This document shows positions 1 to 9,185 of a stretch of 64,000 nt of DNA, one piece after another. How positions within the stretch are numbered: the first letter of the stretch is position 1; each line of letters begins with the position of its first letter. A program made the translations under genes and the position numbers. Below the pieces are notes generated by a model. The model worked only from the letters and a program-made list of their open reading frames with translations, ran no database searches and was not told the origin of the DNA. The stretch covers positions 32,887 through 96,886 of the forward strand of contig JAITXT010000028.1 of assembly GCA_031284585.1 (NCBI GenBank). The letters are read 5' to 3'. Source of the DNA: Acholeplasmatales bacterium (GTDB lineage Bacteria > Bacillota_I > Bacilli_A > Acholeplasmatales > Acholeplasmataceae).

Positions 1-263
1 AGGGGAAGAAGATACCAGATAGAGATTAAAGCAATCATTAGCATACCTAATATAATACTTGTTAGACCTAATTTTACTTTTTTCTTGCTCTTTTTTAGAT
101 TATTAAAAGTAATAGTACTATTTTTACTAGTATTTGAAGTCTTGTTAGTAGTACTTAAAGTCTTATTAGTAGTACTTAAAGTCTTATTAGTAGTTACTTT
201 TTTTCCTACCTCACTCTTATTTGATTTAAATTTTTCTTCTTTTTTAACTGGTTTCTTTTCCAT
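1..263 (-). CDS. Membrane protein of unknown function, N-terminal part only (runs off the left edge)
   Basis: An ATG on the minus strand at 263 is preceded by an AAGGAG ribosome binding site and opens a frame that continues past position 1. The visible 87 or so residues are a very basic, Lys/Ser/Thr/Asn-rich cytoplasmic head (starting MEKKPVKKEEKFK), a three-fold repeat around TTNKTLS, a second Lys cluster, and a hydrophobic segment (LGLTSIILGMLMIALISIWYLL) that looks like a single membrane anchor with the N terminus inside. This layout occurs in penicillin-binding, LCP and division proteins, but nothing visible decides the family. The gene lies 134 bp downstream of the GH3 gene on the same strand. 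A plus-strand frame over the same bases is its shadow. Confidence 0.7.
   Translation of the reverse strand, partial: MEKKPVKKEEKFKSNKSEVGKKVTTNKTLSTTNKTLSTTNKTSNTSKNSTITFNNLKKSKKKVKLGLTSIILGMLMIALISIWYLLP
133..195. repeat. Three tandem 21-bp units inside the partial membrane-protein gene
   Basis: Units of 21 bp lie at 133-153, 154-174 and 175-195. The second and third differ only at the last base, and the first differs at three positions. Because 21 is a multiple of three, copy-number change would add or remove seven residues (Thr/Asn/Lys/Ser-rich) in the cytoplasmic head without breaking the frame. Confidence 0.85.
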
Positions 264-396
264 ACAAGCTCCTTACTATTTTATTAATTATAACTTTTTT
301 AATGAAATTCACATTGAAAAATTCAAAATATGTTAATTATTTAAATATATAATTTTATTCTTATTCTAAACGAGTAAATAGAAAGACAAGAAAAAT

Positions 397-2652
397 TTAT
401 TTTAAGAATTCTGGAACTAAATTTTTGTATATCGCGACAGTTTTTTTATCATTATTGATATAGGCAACTAAATACTTTGTTATGTTATTATTATCAAGAT
501 AAGTACCAATAGCCCTAATAGGGAGATTAATAGCATATTCATAGAACAATTCTTTGATAGTATCATCGATAGAATGAATAAAATCATATAACTTAATATA
601 AATTCTCTTTGCTCTAATATTATCTAGTTCATTTAATTTTGAAATTGGAAAATCTTGATCTACTTTTTCTTTTGTCTTCCTTAAAGTTGGAAAATTAACT
701 TTATTATTTTGGAAAATATATGATTTAAGTTCTATTGGTTCTGAAAAATAAGAGTAGATCGAATTTTTTCCAAGTGAAATAGTGTATTTACCACTTTTAA
801 CTATATAGTTTGCATAAGAAAGAGAATATTCAATTAAATTAAGATAAGGAATAAGGATTTTTATATCTTTTACTTCAAGGGTATCTAGGGTTATTTTAGA
901 AAAATAAATTAGTCGTTTGTAGTTATTCTCATCTTCTAGATATATTTGTATAATATCTGATATTTTAAGATTAGTAGTATTTGAAACGCTAATTGTAATT
1001 TCTAGAGGAAAATCATTTTCATTTCTACTCACTACTTTAAATCCTAGGTATTTAATTTCATTGTATTTCAAACCATAACCAAAAGGGAATAACAATTCTT
1101 CTTTATGATTAGTATAGTACCTATAACCACTAAAGATATTTTCACTATAATTATTAGTAAAAATATCATTTTGTGAATCTTTTAAATAACTCTCAAAGTT
1201 ATTCTTACTATATGATTCTGCTAACCTTCCTTGAAAATCATTTTTTCCTGTTATTAAACTAAATAGGGCACTTGAGCCAAATGATCCTGAAAAATGTTTA
1301 AGGATAACTCCTCTCACTTTATCAATCCAAGGAATTAAAATACTTGAACCAATCTCTAAGACAACTATTACTTTATTGCTATACTTAGTTACCTCATCTA
1401 TTAATAGTGTCATGTTTTGGGGGAGGTTCTTATCTTTTCTATCTACAGCTTCCGTTTCTATGATACTTGAAACAAATACAATGGAGATATCGCCATTAGA
1501 AGCCAAATCTTTAATATTATCAAAGGTTGAATTAATTGTATAATCCTCATTTAATGCGGGAATATATTTAAACTTTATTTTATTTTTTTCTAATATTTCT
1601 ATGAAGTTATCACTATATCTTGGATTAACTTTACTTGATCCGTAACCTTGAATGACTGGATGCTCTGCATTAATTCCAAATATATTAATTGAATTACTTA
1701 AGTTAAGTGGCAGAATATTAGATTCATTTTTTAAGAGTACCATGGAAGAAAGAGATGCTTCAAAAGAAATTCTATCTATAAATTTATAGTTAGCTTTTCT
1801 TTTCTTAAAATCGCATTTTTCTGCTAAAGTTAAGAGTTTAGTAATTCTTTTATCTATTAATTTTTCTTTTATTTTATTTGCTTCAATTTTATTAAGAATA
1901 TCTATCCTAGTTTCTAAACATTTTCCAGGCATTTCTAGATTTAGTCCTGCTTGAAATGATTTTATTGAACTTGAGGTAGCATTCCAATCCGAAATAAATA
2001 AACCTTTGAAATCAAAATTCTTTTTTGCGATATCAATTAACTTTTTATTTTCCGTAGCATAGATTCCATTAACCTTATTATAAGATAGCATTAATCCCTC
2101 TGGTTTTTTCCTTAATGCGTAAAAAAATGGTTTTAAATATAGTTCCATAGCTGAATATTCATCAATATTACTAGATGCAGTTGTTCTATAATTTTCTTGA
2201 TTATTTAAAGCAAAGTGTTTTAAAGTTGCAAATACTTTTGCTCTATGCAATCCTTCAATAAACTTAGATCCCATTAAGCCATTTAAAAGGGAGTCTTCAC
2301 TAAAGTATTCAAAATTTCTACCACAAAGTGGGGTTCTTTTAATATTAACTCCAGGTGCTAGGATCATATTGGTTCCAAACTCTTTTGCTTCAGTTCCGAT
2401 GGAATAGGCAACTTTTTCGACTAAATCTAAATCAAAAGTAGAGGCAAGAGCGGAAGGAGATGGATATGACATAGATTTTATTTTTTTATTATCTTCATAG
2501 GCTACAAGACCACAAGGACCATCAGATACTAAAAGTGAAGAAATATTAAATCTCTCTATCTTAGAAGTGGTCCAAGTTGAATCACCGAATAAAAGAGATA
2601 CTTTTTCATGAATAGTAAGATTATTTAGTAACTCTCTAGTCTTTTTCGTCAT
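397..2652 (-). CDS. Glycoside hydrolase family 3 beta-glycosidase (beta-glucosidase type)
   Basis: A 751-residue enzyme that removes terminal beta-linked sugars from oligosaccharides. The N-terminal barrel carries the GH3 landmarks: SDGPCG near 43, GRNFEYFSED at 111-120, KHF at 145-147 and ISDW at 220-223, whose Asp222 is the expected nucleophile. A C-terminal alpha/beta sandwich and a terminal FnIII-like domain follow, as in full-length beta-glucosidases. No signal peptide is present, so it acts in the cytoplasm on imported sugars. The start overlaps the end of the metallo-hydrolase gene by 17 bp and has no clear ribosome binding site, pointing to translational coupling. It is the last gene of the leftward sugar cluster. 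The family is secure; substrate (glucoside, xyloside or N-acetylglucosaminide) is not. Confidence 0.9.
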   Translation of the reverse strand: MTKKTRELLNNLTIHEKVSLLFGDSTWTTSKIERFNISSLLVSDGPCGLVAYEDNKKIKSMSYPSPSALASTFDLDLVEKVAYSIGTEAKEFGTNMILAPGVNIKRTPLCGRNFEYFSEDSLLNGLMGSKFIEGLHRAKVFATLKHFALNNQENYRTTASSNIDEYSAMELYLKPFFYALRKKPEGLMLSYNKVNGIYATENKKLIDIAKKNFDFKGLFISDWNATSSSIKSFQAGLNLEMPGKCLETRIDILNKIEANKIKEKLIDKRITKLLTLAEKCDFKKRKANYKFIDRISFEASLSSMVLLKNESNILPLNLSNSINIFGINAEHPVIQGYGSSKVNPRYSDNFIEILEKNKIKFKYIPALNEDYTINSTFDNIKDLASNGDISIVFVSSIIETEAVDRKDKNLPQNMTLLIDEVTKYSNKVIVVLEIGSSILIPWIDKVRGVILKHFSGSFGSSALFSLITGKNDFQGRLAESYSKNNFESYLKDSQNDIFTNNYSENIFSGYRYYTNHKEELLFPFGYGLKYNEIKYLGFKVVSRNENDFPLEITISVSNTTNLKISDIIQIYLEDENNYKRLIYFSKITLDTLEVKDIKILIPYLNLIEYSLSYANYIVKSGKYTISLGKNSIYSYFSEPIELKSYIFQNNKVNFPTLRKTKEKVDQDFPISKLNELDNIRAKRIYIKLYDFIHSIDDTIKELFYEYAINLPIRAIGTYLDNNNITKYLVAYINNDKKTVAIYKNLVPEFLK

Positions 2653-3544
2653 TTTGCAAAATATCTATTGCTTCTTTAATCGAATTAAAAGTTTTATTAG
2701 CGGTATTTTTGATATTTTTAACTATTTTTTGAGTTTTATCATTGATTGCTAAATTAATAGAATCTTCTAATTTTAATTTAGAATAATCTACTTTTGCAAA
2801 AATTTTAACATTTTTGTAATTAGATACCCTTGAAATTCCTATTTCGTCTAAGTATAATTCTCCCTTTTTAAGAATTGCATCTTTAGCAGCATTAATATAA
2901 TTATCAATTATATCCTTTTTAGTATCAGTTGAATGATGTCCTGGGTATATATATTCAAACTTATCTCGGTAATTATCTAATTTTTCCATGGAAGAAAGGA
3001 ATATTTCTGGTGTTAGAGAATAATCTAAATTAAGGAGAACTAAGATTGGAACTAAAGTGTCACCACCATAAATTGTTTTTGAACCTTCATCTAAAAGACA
3101 AATTGATCCAGGAGTATGTCCTGGAGTATGTATAACCTTGATGGATCTATCTCCTAATTCAAATACTTTGGTATCATCAATAGTAATAAGATTACTTTCA
3201 ATCGGTTTTTTAAGTTTTTTAGCAAATAAGCTTAAAGGAAATTTAATTTTCGATATAAAATATTTTCTAAAAATACTTGAATTTTGAAAATTATAAACAT
3301 CAACATCTTTTTCATGAATATGAACTTCTTTAAAGTAAGAATTAGAACCGATATGATCGATATGACCATGAGTATTAACCACAATTATTTCCTTATCAGT
3401 TATTTTTTTAACAATTTTAGAAATATTTTTTAATCCAATACCCGTATCAATAAGTAAGGCTTTTTTCTTTCCAATTAATAAATAACAGAAACAGACATCT
3501 TTAATTAAGTAAGTATTCTCATTTAATTTAATAACATTTTTCAT
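2636..3544 (-). CDS. Metallo-beta-lactamase-fold hydrolase
   Basis: A 302-residue cytoplasmic metallo-hydrolase. The metal-binding motif THGHIDHIG (H-x-H-x-D-H) follows the strand ending IIVVNT. HTPGHTPGS supplies a further ligand, and YGGDTL the bridging Asp, all in family order. The start has an AAGGAAG site about 7 bases upstream. The C-terminal 80 residues are Lys/Asn-rich and outside the core fold. Members act on thioesters, lactones, phosphodiesters and other esters, so the substrate cannot be named. Its position between a carbohydrate deacetylase and a GH3 enzyme suggests a role in the same sugar locus, which is inference only. Confidence 0.85.
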   Translation of the reverse strand: MKNVIKLNENTYLIKDVCFCYLLIGKKKALLIDTGIGLKNISKIVKKITDKEIIVVNTHGHIDHIGSNSYFKEVHIHEKDVDVYNFQNSSIFRKYFISKIKFPLSLFAKKLKKPIESNLITIDDTKVFELGDRSIKVIHTPGHTPGSICLLDEGSKTIYGGDTLVPILVLLNLDYSLTPEIFLSSMEKLDNYRDKFEYIYPGHHSTDTKKDIIDNYINAAKDAILKKGELYLDEIGISRVSNYKNVKIFAKVDYSKLKLEDSINLAINDKTQKIVKNIKNTANKTFNSIKEAIDILQNDEKD

Positions 3545-3660
3545 TTTTTTATCTTCCTTTATTTTCTTTAATTATACTCTTTTTTTAGTTTTTAATAATA
3601 ATAAATATATATTTTCTAATAATTATGATTGAATAAGTAATATTTAGAAATTTTAGAAAA

Positions 3661-4446
3661 TTAGAGTTTTCCTTCTTCAATTGTTTTAAGAATAGTATTG
3701 TAGGAAAAAGGAATTGCTTCACTATATTTAATAGATTTAATTTGACAATTATTAAATAGAATTCGCTTAATTAGTTTTGAGGAAAACATTTTTGTTTCTC
3801 TAGCTCTATTTTTAGCAACTACGCTTCCTTTAACATTAGTATTTCCAGTGAGCCGCATTTCTTTGGTATTAAGAGATGGATGAATCACAAAAAAGTATTG
3901 ATTATCAGGTAAATTTCCCAAATCATTAAAGATATCTGAACTTCCTTTTATTGAAGGAAGATTATAATAATATTTATGATTAATCAAACTATTTTCTAAA
4001 CAATATTTATCAAGTTCTTCACTTAGTCCTTCAATATATATCTCTGGTAACATATGGGTATCTAAATAAGAAATTTTATATCCAATATCGATTAGTTTTT
4101 TATGTTGCATTTTAATTTCATTTAGAATTATTTTAATTGTATCACTCTTTTTAGTAAAGTTATTAAAGTCACTTAAAAAGTAATTATTATCATCAACTAA
4201 ATTAGATGATTTATCTATTTTAGATATTGGACCCCATTTTACAAAATCCCATTCAGAATTTATAGTTACATGTAATCCAAAACAAATATCCATTCCTTTT
4301 GTTAAATTATAAAAATCTGCTATATAGGGAGTACAAGCCATTAACGACACATTTTTAACTATTTTATTTTTGATTACTTTATAAATTGCTTTGTTGGCAG
4401 ATAAAGATGAACCTGCATCATCTGCTCTAAAAATAAAAGTTTTCAT
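3661..4446 (-). CDS. ChbG/YdjC-family carbohydrate deacetylase
   Basis: A 261-residue protein with the YdjC-like barrel signature: an RADDAG start (Asp9-Asp10 pair), GLHVT with a metal-binding His, and DTHMLPE with another. Characterised members remove an acetyl group from chitooligosaccharides or related N-acetylated sugars in the cytoplasm. The ATG overlaps the stop of the esterase gene as ATGA, so the two are translated together. With the adjacent esterase, symporter and glycosidases it implies that an acetylated oligosaccharide is imported and stripped before hydrolysis. Family assignment is firm; the exact sugar is unknown. Confidence 0.85.
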   Translation of the reverse strand: MKTFIFRADDAGSSLSANKAIYKVIKNKIVKNVSLMACTPYIADFYNLTKGMDICFGLHVTINSEWDFVKWGPISKIDKSSNLVDDNNYFLSDFNNFTKKSDTIKIILNEIKMQHKKLIDIGYKISYLDTHMLPEIYIEGLSEELDKYCLENSLINHKYYYNLPSIKGSSDIFNDLGNLPDNQYFFVIHPSLNTKEMRLTGNTNVKGSVVAKNRARETKMFSSKLIKRILFNNCQIKSIKYSEAIPFSYNTILKTIEEGKL

Positions 4447-5318
4447 TGGATGTGATTTTCAAAAAAGTCAAGATATCCGTTAATTGATTCATCAAGGAAA
4501 AAATGCTTAGTTGCTCCCATATGATAACCTTCTTCTAAAATGTCTAGTACAACTTCTGTTTTCTTACTTAAAAGGGTTGCATAAGCAGACCAATCGCTAC
4601 AATTAATAATTGGATCTAGTCTTCCTAATTGAAAATAGAATGGAGGAATTTTATCTTGTAAATAATAACTTAAATCACAGTTGTAAAAGTTGTCTTTATT
4701 CTTTGGAATATATCCTAAATAATCTTTAAACATCTTTCTTAGAACTAGTCCTACAAGAGGACGTTTATGATAACGTAACCAGATTGGGTAACAATCAATT
4801 ACAGGACATAGCGCCGCAACCCCTCTAATAGTAAATTCTGGATTATTTGCATTTTTTGCACCTAGAATAGAAGATAGTGATCCGCCAGCACTTGCTCCGT
4901 AAATGAAAATATTATTAACATCAATTTTATATTTATCTTTGTTTTTTATTAAATATTCTAATGCTAAATCACAATCTTCAATTTGACTAGGACATTTAAA
5001 CTTAGGAGCTAAACCATATTCAATAGATATCATCATATAACCTCTTTCAATCCAAAAGAATCCAGGGTATATTCCCCAATCTCTTTTTTGCATATGACTA
5101 AATCCTCCACCATGAATATGGATTAAAAGTGGATATTTATCTAAGTTTTTATTATTTGGATAATAGATATCTAAAATTTGATGTGGTTTAGAACCGTAAG
5201 GAACATCAAATAATTTATTTTCTATCCAATCTGTTTTTGGTTCTGGAATATTAGGAGTTAAATCCATATATTTTTCACTAAAATTCGCATCTTTCATATG
5301 TTGTTTTTTACGTTTCAT
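4443..5318 (-). CDS. Alpha/beta hydrolase, acetyl-esterase/lipase-like
   Basis: A 291-residue alpha/beta hydrolase of the hormone-sensitive-lipase/carboxylesterase type. It has the oxyanion-hole motif HIHGGGF (around 68-74), the nucleophile elbow GASAGGS and a late LEEGYHMG holding the catalytic His. The catalytic Asp probably lies in GRLDPI. No signal peptide is seen. It is coupled at both ends by ATGA overlaps, to the symporter upstream and the YdjC-like deacetylase downstream. In such loci these esterases usually take O-acetyl groups off xylan- or mannan-type oligosaccharides; that role here is inferred from context. Confidence 0.85.
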   Translation of the reverse strand: MKRKKQHMKDANFSEKYMDLTPNIPEPKTDWIENKLFDVPYGSKPHQILDIYYPNNKNLDKYPLLIHIHGGGFSHMQKRDWGIYPGFFWIERGYMMISIEYGLAPKFKCPSQIEDCDLALEYLIKNKDKYKIDVNNIFIYGASAGGSLSSILGAKNANNPEFTIRGVAALCPVIDCYPIWLRYHKRPLVGLVLRKMFKDYLGYIPKNKDNFYNCDLSYYLQDKIPPFYFQLGRLDPIINCSDWSAYATLLSKKTEVVLDILEEGYHMGATKHFFLDESINGYLDFFENHIQ

Positions 5319-6790
5319 TTCTGTGCCTCACTGTATTTACCTTTAAGTAATACTTCTGCTTCTTCTCTTCCAATTTCTCCATGATTGCATTTAGTCATTA
5401 TTTGAACATCTTTATCTCTTAGTTTATAAAATCTAAACAAAAATACTCCCAGGATTGCTCCAATACAAGGTATAAGAGTAAATAGTAACCAAACACCCGT
5501 TTCAACTGATTTTGGTTGTTCTATTTCAAACCAATCTAGGTTTGGATCAGTTTTAAAATTCATAATTTGAAGAGATACAGTTACGATTGCTGCTTGAAGT
5601 GCAGAAATTAGTTTTGCACTAAATGTTTGAATAGAATAACTAACACCTTCAGCCCTAACTCCTTTTGCATAATGACCATACTCAATTATATCTGCAGTAA
5701 ACCCATATGCCATCAAAGAAATACCTACAAAAAAGATTCCTCTTATTATCGTCATGATAAAGAAAGCAGTTAGATTTGTATATCCAATAAAATATGCTAA
5801 GATAGAAGTAACTATTGTACCAATATTAAAGAAGATAAATAAACGAAATTTATCAAACTTTTTAGCAAAATAAGGAATAAAGAAAGGGACCACAAAGATA
5901 GGTGCTATGGTTGCTAACATAGCATAGGTTAAAAGGCTAGGATCTTTTAAAACATATCTTGATAAATAGACAACAACTCCTTGAATAGTGGAAGTCCCAA
6001 AACTTATTAAAAGAGCAAAATAATAAATGATTAGATATTTATTTCTGGCAAGTGCTTGAAATATATCTTTAAATTTTGTTTTTTCTTTTTGATTTGGTAA
6101 AAATCTTTCTTTACCATTAAATGGTAACCAAACACTAAAGACAAAATATAATCCCGCAAATATAATACCTAAGTAGATATAGTCCCAATGTAGAACTTCA
6201 TGTAAAAGTTGAAATATCAAGAAAGCTAATAATAAACCAATTCCACTAAAGAATCCAGATCTTGAAAAGATGTAGGTCCTTTCCTCAACTATATTTGTAC
6301 AAGAAAGAGTAAGTCCAAATAAAGGGATATCTGTAAAAGTAAATACACCTTCAACAAGCACATAAAAGGCCACGATATATACTACTTTAATAGGAGTTGG
6401 CCAGTTAGGCTGAAGGGCGAAAAACATGATAAGGAGAACAGGAAGAGCAAAAACTCCAAGTTTCAACCAAGGAATGTATTTTCCACTTTTGAATTTTGAT
6501 CTTTCAATTACAATTCCACCTAGTGGATCATTTACTGCATCCCAGACTTTAGTAATTATTAAAATAATAGTAACCATCCATGGTTCGAAACCATTATCTG
6601 TGAAAAATGGACTTATTAACGAAGCACCAAACGCTGTATTAAAAATAAATCCACCAATTCCGTGAGAATAGTATGAATAACGTTCTTTTTTCTTTACATA
6701 GAATCCTCTTTTGTCTTTTTCGTATAATTTCTCATTTTTCGGATCGACTAATGAAGAATTATCATTTCTTTCTACTAATTCATTTTCCAT
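5315..6790 (-). CDS. GPH-family sugar:cation symporter (MelB/XynP-like)
   Basis: A 491-residue integral membrane protein with about 12 hydrophobic segments. Family marks include the early WDAVNDPLGG motif, where the Asp residues bind the coupling cation, and a central cytoplasmic loop. GPH carriers (melibiose, xyloside and glucuronide transporters) import small oligosaccharides or glycosides with Na+ or H+. A GGAG site stands 8 to 10 bases before the ATG, and the stop overlaps the esterase start. It is the only transporter in the cluster and so is the probable entry route for the substrates of the neighbouring hydrolases. Confidence 0.9.
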   Translation of the reverse strand: MENELVERNDNSSLVDPKNEKLYEKDKRGFYVKKKERYSYYSHGIGGFIFNTAFGASLISPFFTDNGFEPWMVTIILIITKVWDAVNDPLGGIVIERSKFKSGKYIPWLKLGVFALPVLLIMFFALQPNWPTPIKVVYIVAFYVLVEGVFTFTDIPLFGLTLSCTNIVEERTYIFSRSGFFSGIGLLLAFLIFQLLHEVLHWDYIYLGIIFAGLYFVFSVWLPFNGKERFLPNQKEKTKFKDIFQALARNKYLIIYYFALLISFGTSTIQGVVVYLSRYVLKDPSLLTYAMLATIAPIFVVPFFIPYFAKKFDKFRLFIFFNIGTIVTSILAYFIGYTNLTAFFIMTIIRGIFFVGISLMAYGFTADIIEYGHYAKGVRAEGVSYSIQTFSAKLISALQAAIVTVSLQIMNFKTDPNLDWFEIEQPKSVETGVWLLFTLIPCIGAILGVFLFRFYKLRDKDVQIMTKCNHGEIGREEAEVLLKGKYSEAQK

Positions 6791-6807
6791 TTTTTCCCTC
6801 TCCTTTT

Positions 6808-8388
6808 TTATTTTACTTGAATGATTCTTACCTCATAGGGTTTTAATTTAGAATTATCATTCACTTGATAATTAGAAAATATGATGTTATTATTTTTTAA
6901 ATCTATACTTATAATTTCCTTTGAATAATTAAATACACACATAATTTGATGAGATTTATAGATTCTATTATAAATTATTAATGGCAATGAAACATTTATA
7001 AATTTAACCTTCCCAAATTTTAAGGGAAGATTGCGACGTTTTAAGTTAATAATTTTTTTAAAATAACTTAAGATCGAACTCTGATCTTTTTCAAATTTAC
7101 TAACATTTATTTTAAGGTAATTAGGGTTTATTACAGACCAAGGAGTATTTTTAGTAAATCCAGCATTTAGTGAATCATCCCAGTGCATAGGGGTTCTTCC
7201 ATGATCACGAGCTTTAAGATTTATGTAACTCAATATTTCTTTTTTATCTTTGAAACTAGCAAAAATATTTTTTGACTCAATATCTATTAATTCTTCTCCT
7301 GATTTGAAATTGTAGTTAGTCATCCCTATCTCATCACCTTGAAAACAAAATATAGTCCCCTTTAAAAGATAAACTAAACTTAAAATTAAAGAATTTGAGT
7401 AAAAAGGGATATCTTTATCTGCAAATCTTGAAGTGTATCTTGGTTGATCATGATTATCTAAAAACAAAGTGTAAGGTCTCTTTGAATCATGGATTAAGGA
7501 ATTAAATTTTAAGACCTCTTTGATCTCTTTAACTGTTACTAATCTGTTGTTCCACTTATAGGTCTCACTGCCGTCAGTATTCATTAAATCAAAAGTAAAG
7601 ACAAAATCTAAATATTTATAGTATTTTAAAGATTTCTTGGGAGTTAATCCACTACCTTCACCTATACTTATCGCCCCATATTTTTTTAAAAGAGTACTAA
7701 TTTCTTTTAAATACTTAAAAATATTTTTTCCGTTTGCGATATTTTTAAAATCACTATATAATGATTCATTTATTTCATAATCAATAAATTTTTTAGGTTT
7801 TGAAATTAAGCTTATAACATCAAACCTAAAACCATCTACTCCCATTTTCAAATAATACTCTAATATATCAAGTATTTCATTTCTTAAGTTTTTAGAATTA
7901 TAATTAAAATCTACTTGATATTTAGAAAATAAGCCAAGATAATATTCCCCGTTTACTTCATGCCAAGCAGAACCACCAAATTGAGAACCTAAGTTGTTTA
8001 AAGGTTTATCGGCAAAAAAGAAATATTCACGGTACTTAGAATCCTTATTTTCTAAAGCTTCAAGAAAATATTTATTTTTATCTGAAGTATGGTTTAATAC
8101 AAAATCAAGAATTATTTTAATGTCTAATTCATGAGCCTTTTTGATTAATTTTATTAAATCATCCATGGTTCCGTATTCTTTATTTATTTTATAGTAATCA
8201 CTAACATCATAACCTAAATCTTTATTTGGAGATTCAAAAATAGGACTTAACCAGACATGAGTTACTCCTAAATTTTTTAAATAGTCTAACTTAGAAATTA
8301 CACCATTTAAATCACCAATTCCGTCATCATTACTGTCCATAAAGCTTCGTACATAAATTTCGTAAACCAAATAATCTAATTTATTCAA
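6808..8388 (-). CDS. GH13 alpha-glucosidase / oligo-1,6-glucosidase (MalL-like)
   Basis: A 526-residue alpha-amylase-family enzyme without a signal peptide. The four conserved regions are present: DFVLNH (95-100), GFRFDVIS with nucleophile Asp190, IGEGSG with acid/base Glu244, and FLDNHDQPR with Asp314. GFRFDVISLISKP resembles subfamily 31 oligo-1,6-glucosidases and alpha-glucosidases, which release glucose from isomalto- or malto-oligosaccharides. Phosphotrehalase is a related alternative. The frame begins with TTG at 8388, behind an AAGGATG site. The nearby ATG is out of frame, so TTG is the likely start. The symporter gene follows after 17 bp. Confidence 0.9.
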   Translation of the reverse strand: MNKLDYLVYEIYVRSFMDSNDDGIGDLNGVISKLDYLKNLGVTHVWLSPIFESPNKDLGYDVSDYYKINKEYGTMDDLIKLIKKAHELDIKIILDFVLNHTSDKNKYFLEALENKDSKYREYFFFADKPLNNLGSQFGGSAWHEVNGEYYLGLFSKYQVDFNYNSKNLRNEILDILEYYLKMGVDGFRFDVISLISKPKKFIDYEINESLYSDFKNIANGKNIFKYLKEISTLLKKYGAISIGEGSGLTPKKSLKYYKYLDFVFTFDLMNTDGSETYKWNNRLVTVKEIKEVLKFNSLIHDSKRPYTLFLDNHDQPRYTSRFADKDIPFYSNSLILSLVYLLKGTIFCFQGDEIGMTNYNFKSGEELIDIESKNIFASFKDKKEILSYINLKARDHGRTPMHWDDSLNAGFTKNTPWSVINPNYLKINVSKFEKDQSSILSYFKKIINLKRRNLPLKFGKVKFINVSLPLIIYNRIYKSHQIMCVFNYSKEIISIDLKNNNIIFSNYQVNDNSKLKPYEVRIIQVK

Positions 8389-8474
8389 AATATAAACATC
8401 CTTATATAATAATATTATATCAATAAATTTGAAATTACAGTAATATTTTTTTATTGTTTAATAATAAAATTTAT

Positions 8475-9170
8475 TTAATCTTCTCTAAAATCTCTATAAT
8501 TTGAAGGAGTCATGTCATAAATGCTCTTGAAAACATTAGTGTAATATGATTCATTACAAAAATTATAGAGATAACAAATTTCCCCAATTTCAAGATTTGT
8601 ATGTTTAAGATAAAAAGTAGATTCTAAGGCTTTGATTTTATTGATATATTTAGTAATAGTAGTTCCAGTTTCTTTTTTAAAAGCAGAAGATAAATAGGGA
8701 GGAGATATAAATATATTTTTGCAAATTATATCTAAAGATAATTTTTCTTTAACATTTTTATTGATGTACTGCATTGCTTTAATAGTAACATTAGAATATG
8801 AACTCACAAGTTTCTCTCTCGATTTTTTAATATATCTTTCTAGCATTTTAAATTCAAATTGAAGAACTTCTTCTTTGTTATTAATTTTTTCTATTTCTAG
8901 AATCATAATATCTGAAAGTTTAAAAGCTATTTCATCTTTGACCCCTGCTTTAATAATAGCTCGACAGAAGAGGCAACAACTACAAATTACGGAATTTTTA
9001 ATTGATCGTAATTCATCTTCTGATAATTTTGCTTTTGGTTTTTTATTTATTTCCTCTAAAAGTGAATTTGCTAAAGTTAAATCTCCTACCTCAATTGCAT
9101 TAACTAATTGAAGTTCAAGGAGATAAGAAGATTGAATTAGATATTCGTTTTCAAATTCATAATTTTCCAT
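8475..9170 (-). CDS. AraC-family transcriptional regulator
   Basis: About 231 residues from the ATG at 9170 (a TTG lies one codon earlier). The C-terminal 100 residues form an AraC-type pair of helix-turn-helix motifs: KLSLDIICKNIFISPPYLSS, then EIGEICYLYNFCNESYYTNV and MTPSNYRD. The N-terminal part has no cupin sugar-binding fold. It shows a helical segment with CSCCLFCRAIIKAGV and AFKLSD, a pattern I associate with Bacillota AraC regulators. It lies between PFK and the GH13 gene on one strand, so it is the natural candidate to control the sugar cluster. The ribosome binding site is weak. Confidence 0.85.
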   Translation of the reverse strand: MENYEFENEYLIQSSYLLELQLVNAIEVGDLTLANSLLEEINKKPKAKLSEDELRSIKNSVICSCCLFCRAIIKAGVKDEIAFKLSDIMILEIEKINNKEEVLQFEFKMLERYIKKSREKLVSSYSNVTIKAMQYINKNVKEKLSLDIICKNIFISPPYLSSAFKKETGTTITKYINKIKALESTFYLKHTNLEIGEICYLYNFCNESYYTNVFKSIYDMTPSNYRDFRED

Positions 9171-9185
9171 CAAAAATATCTTTTA

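Noticed and set aside
85..336. Plus-strand frame of Leu/Val repeats
   Set aside because: It is the shadow of a minus-strand gene that has a proper AAGGAG site, a start codon and a membrane helix; the plus frame has no such signals.
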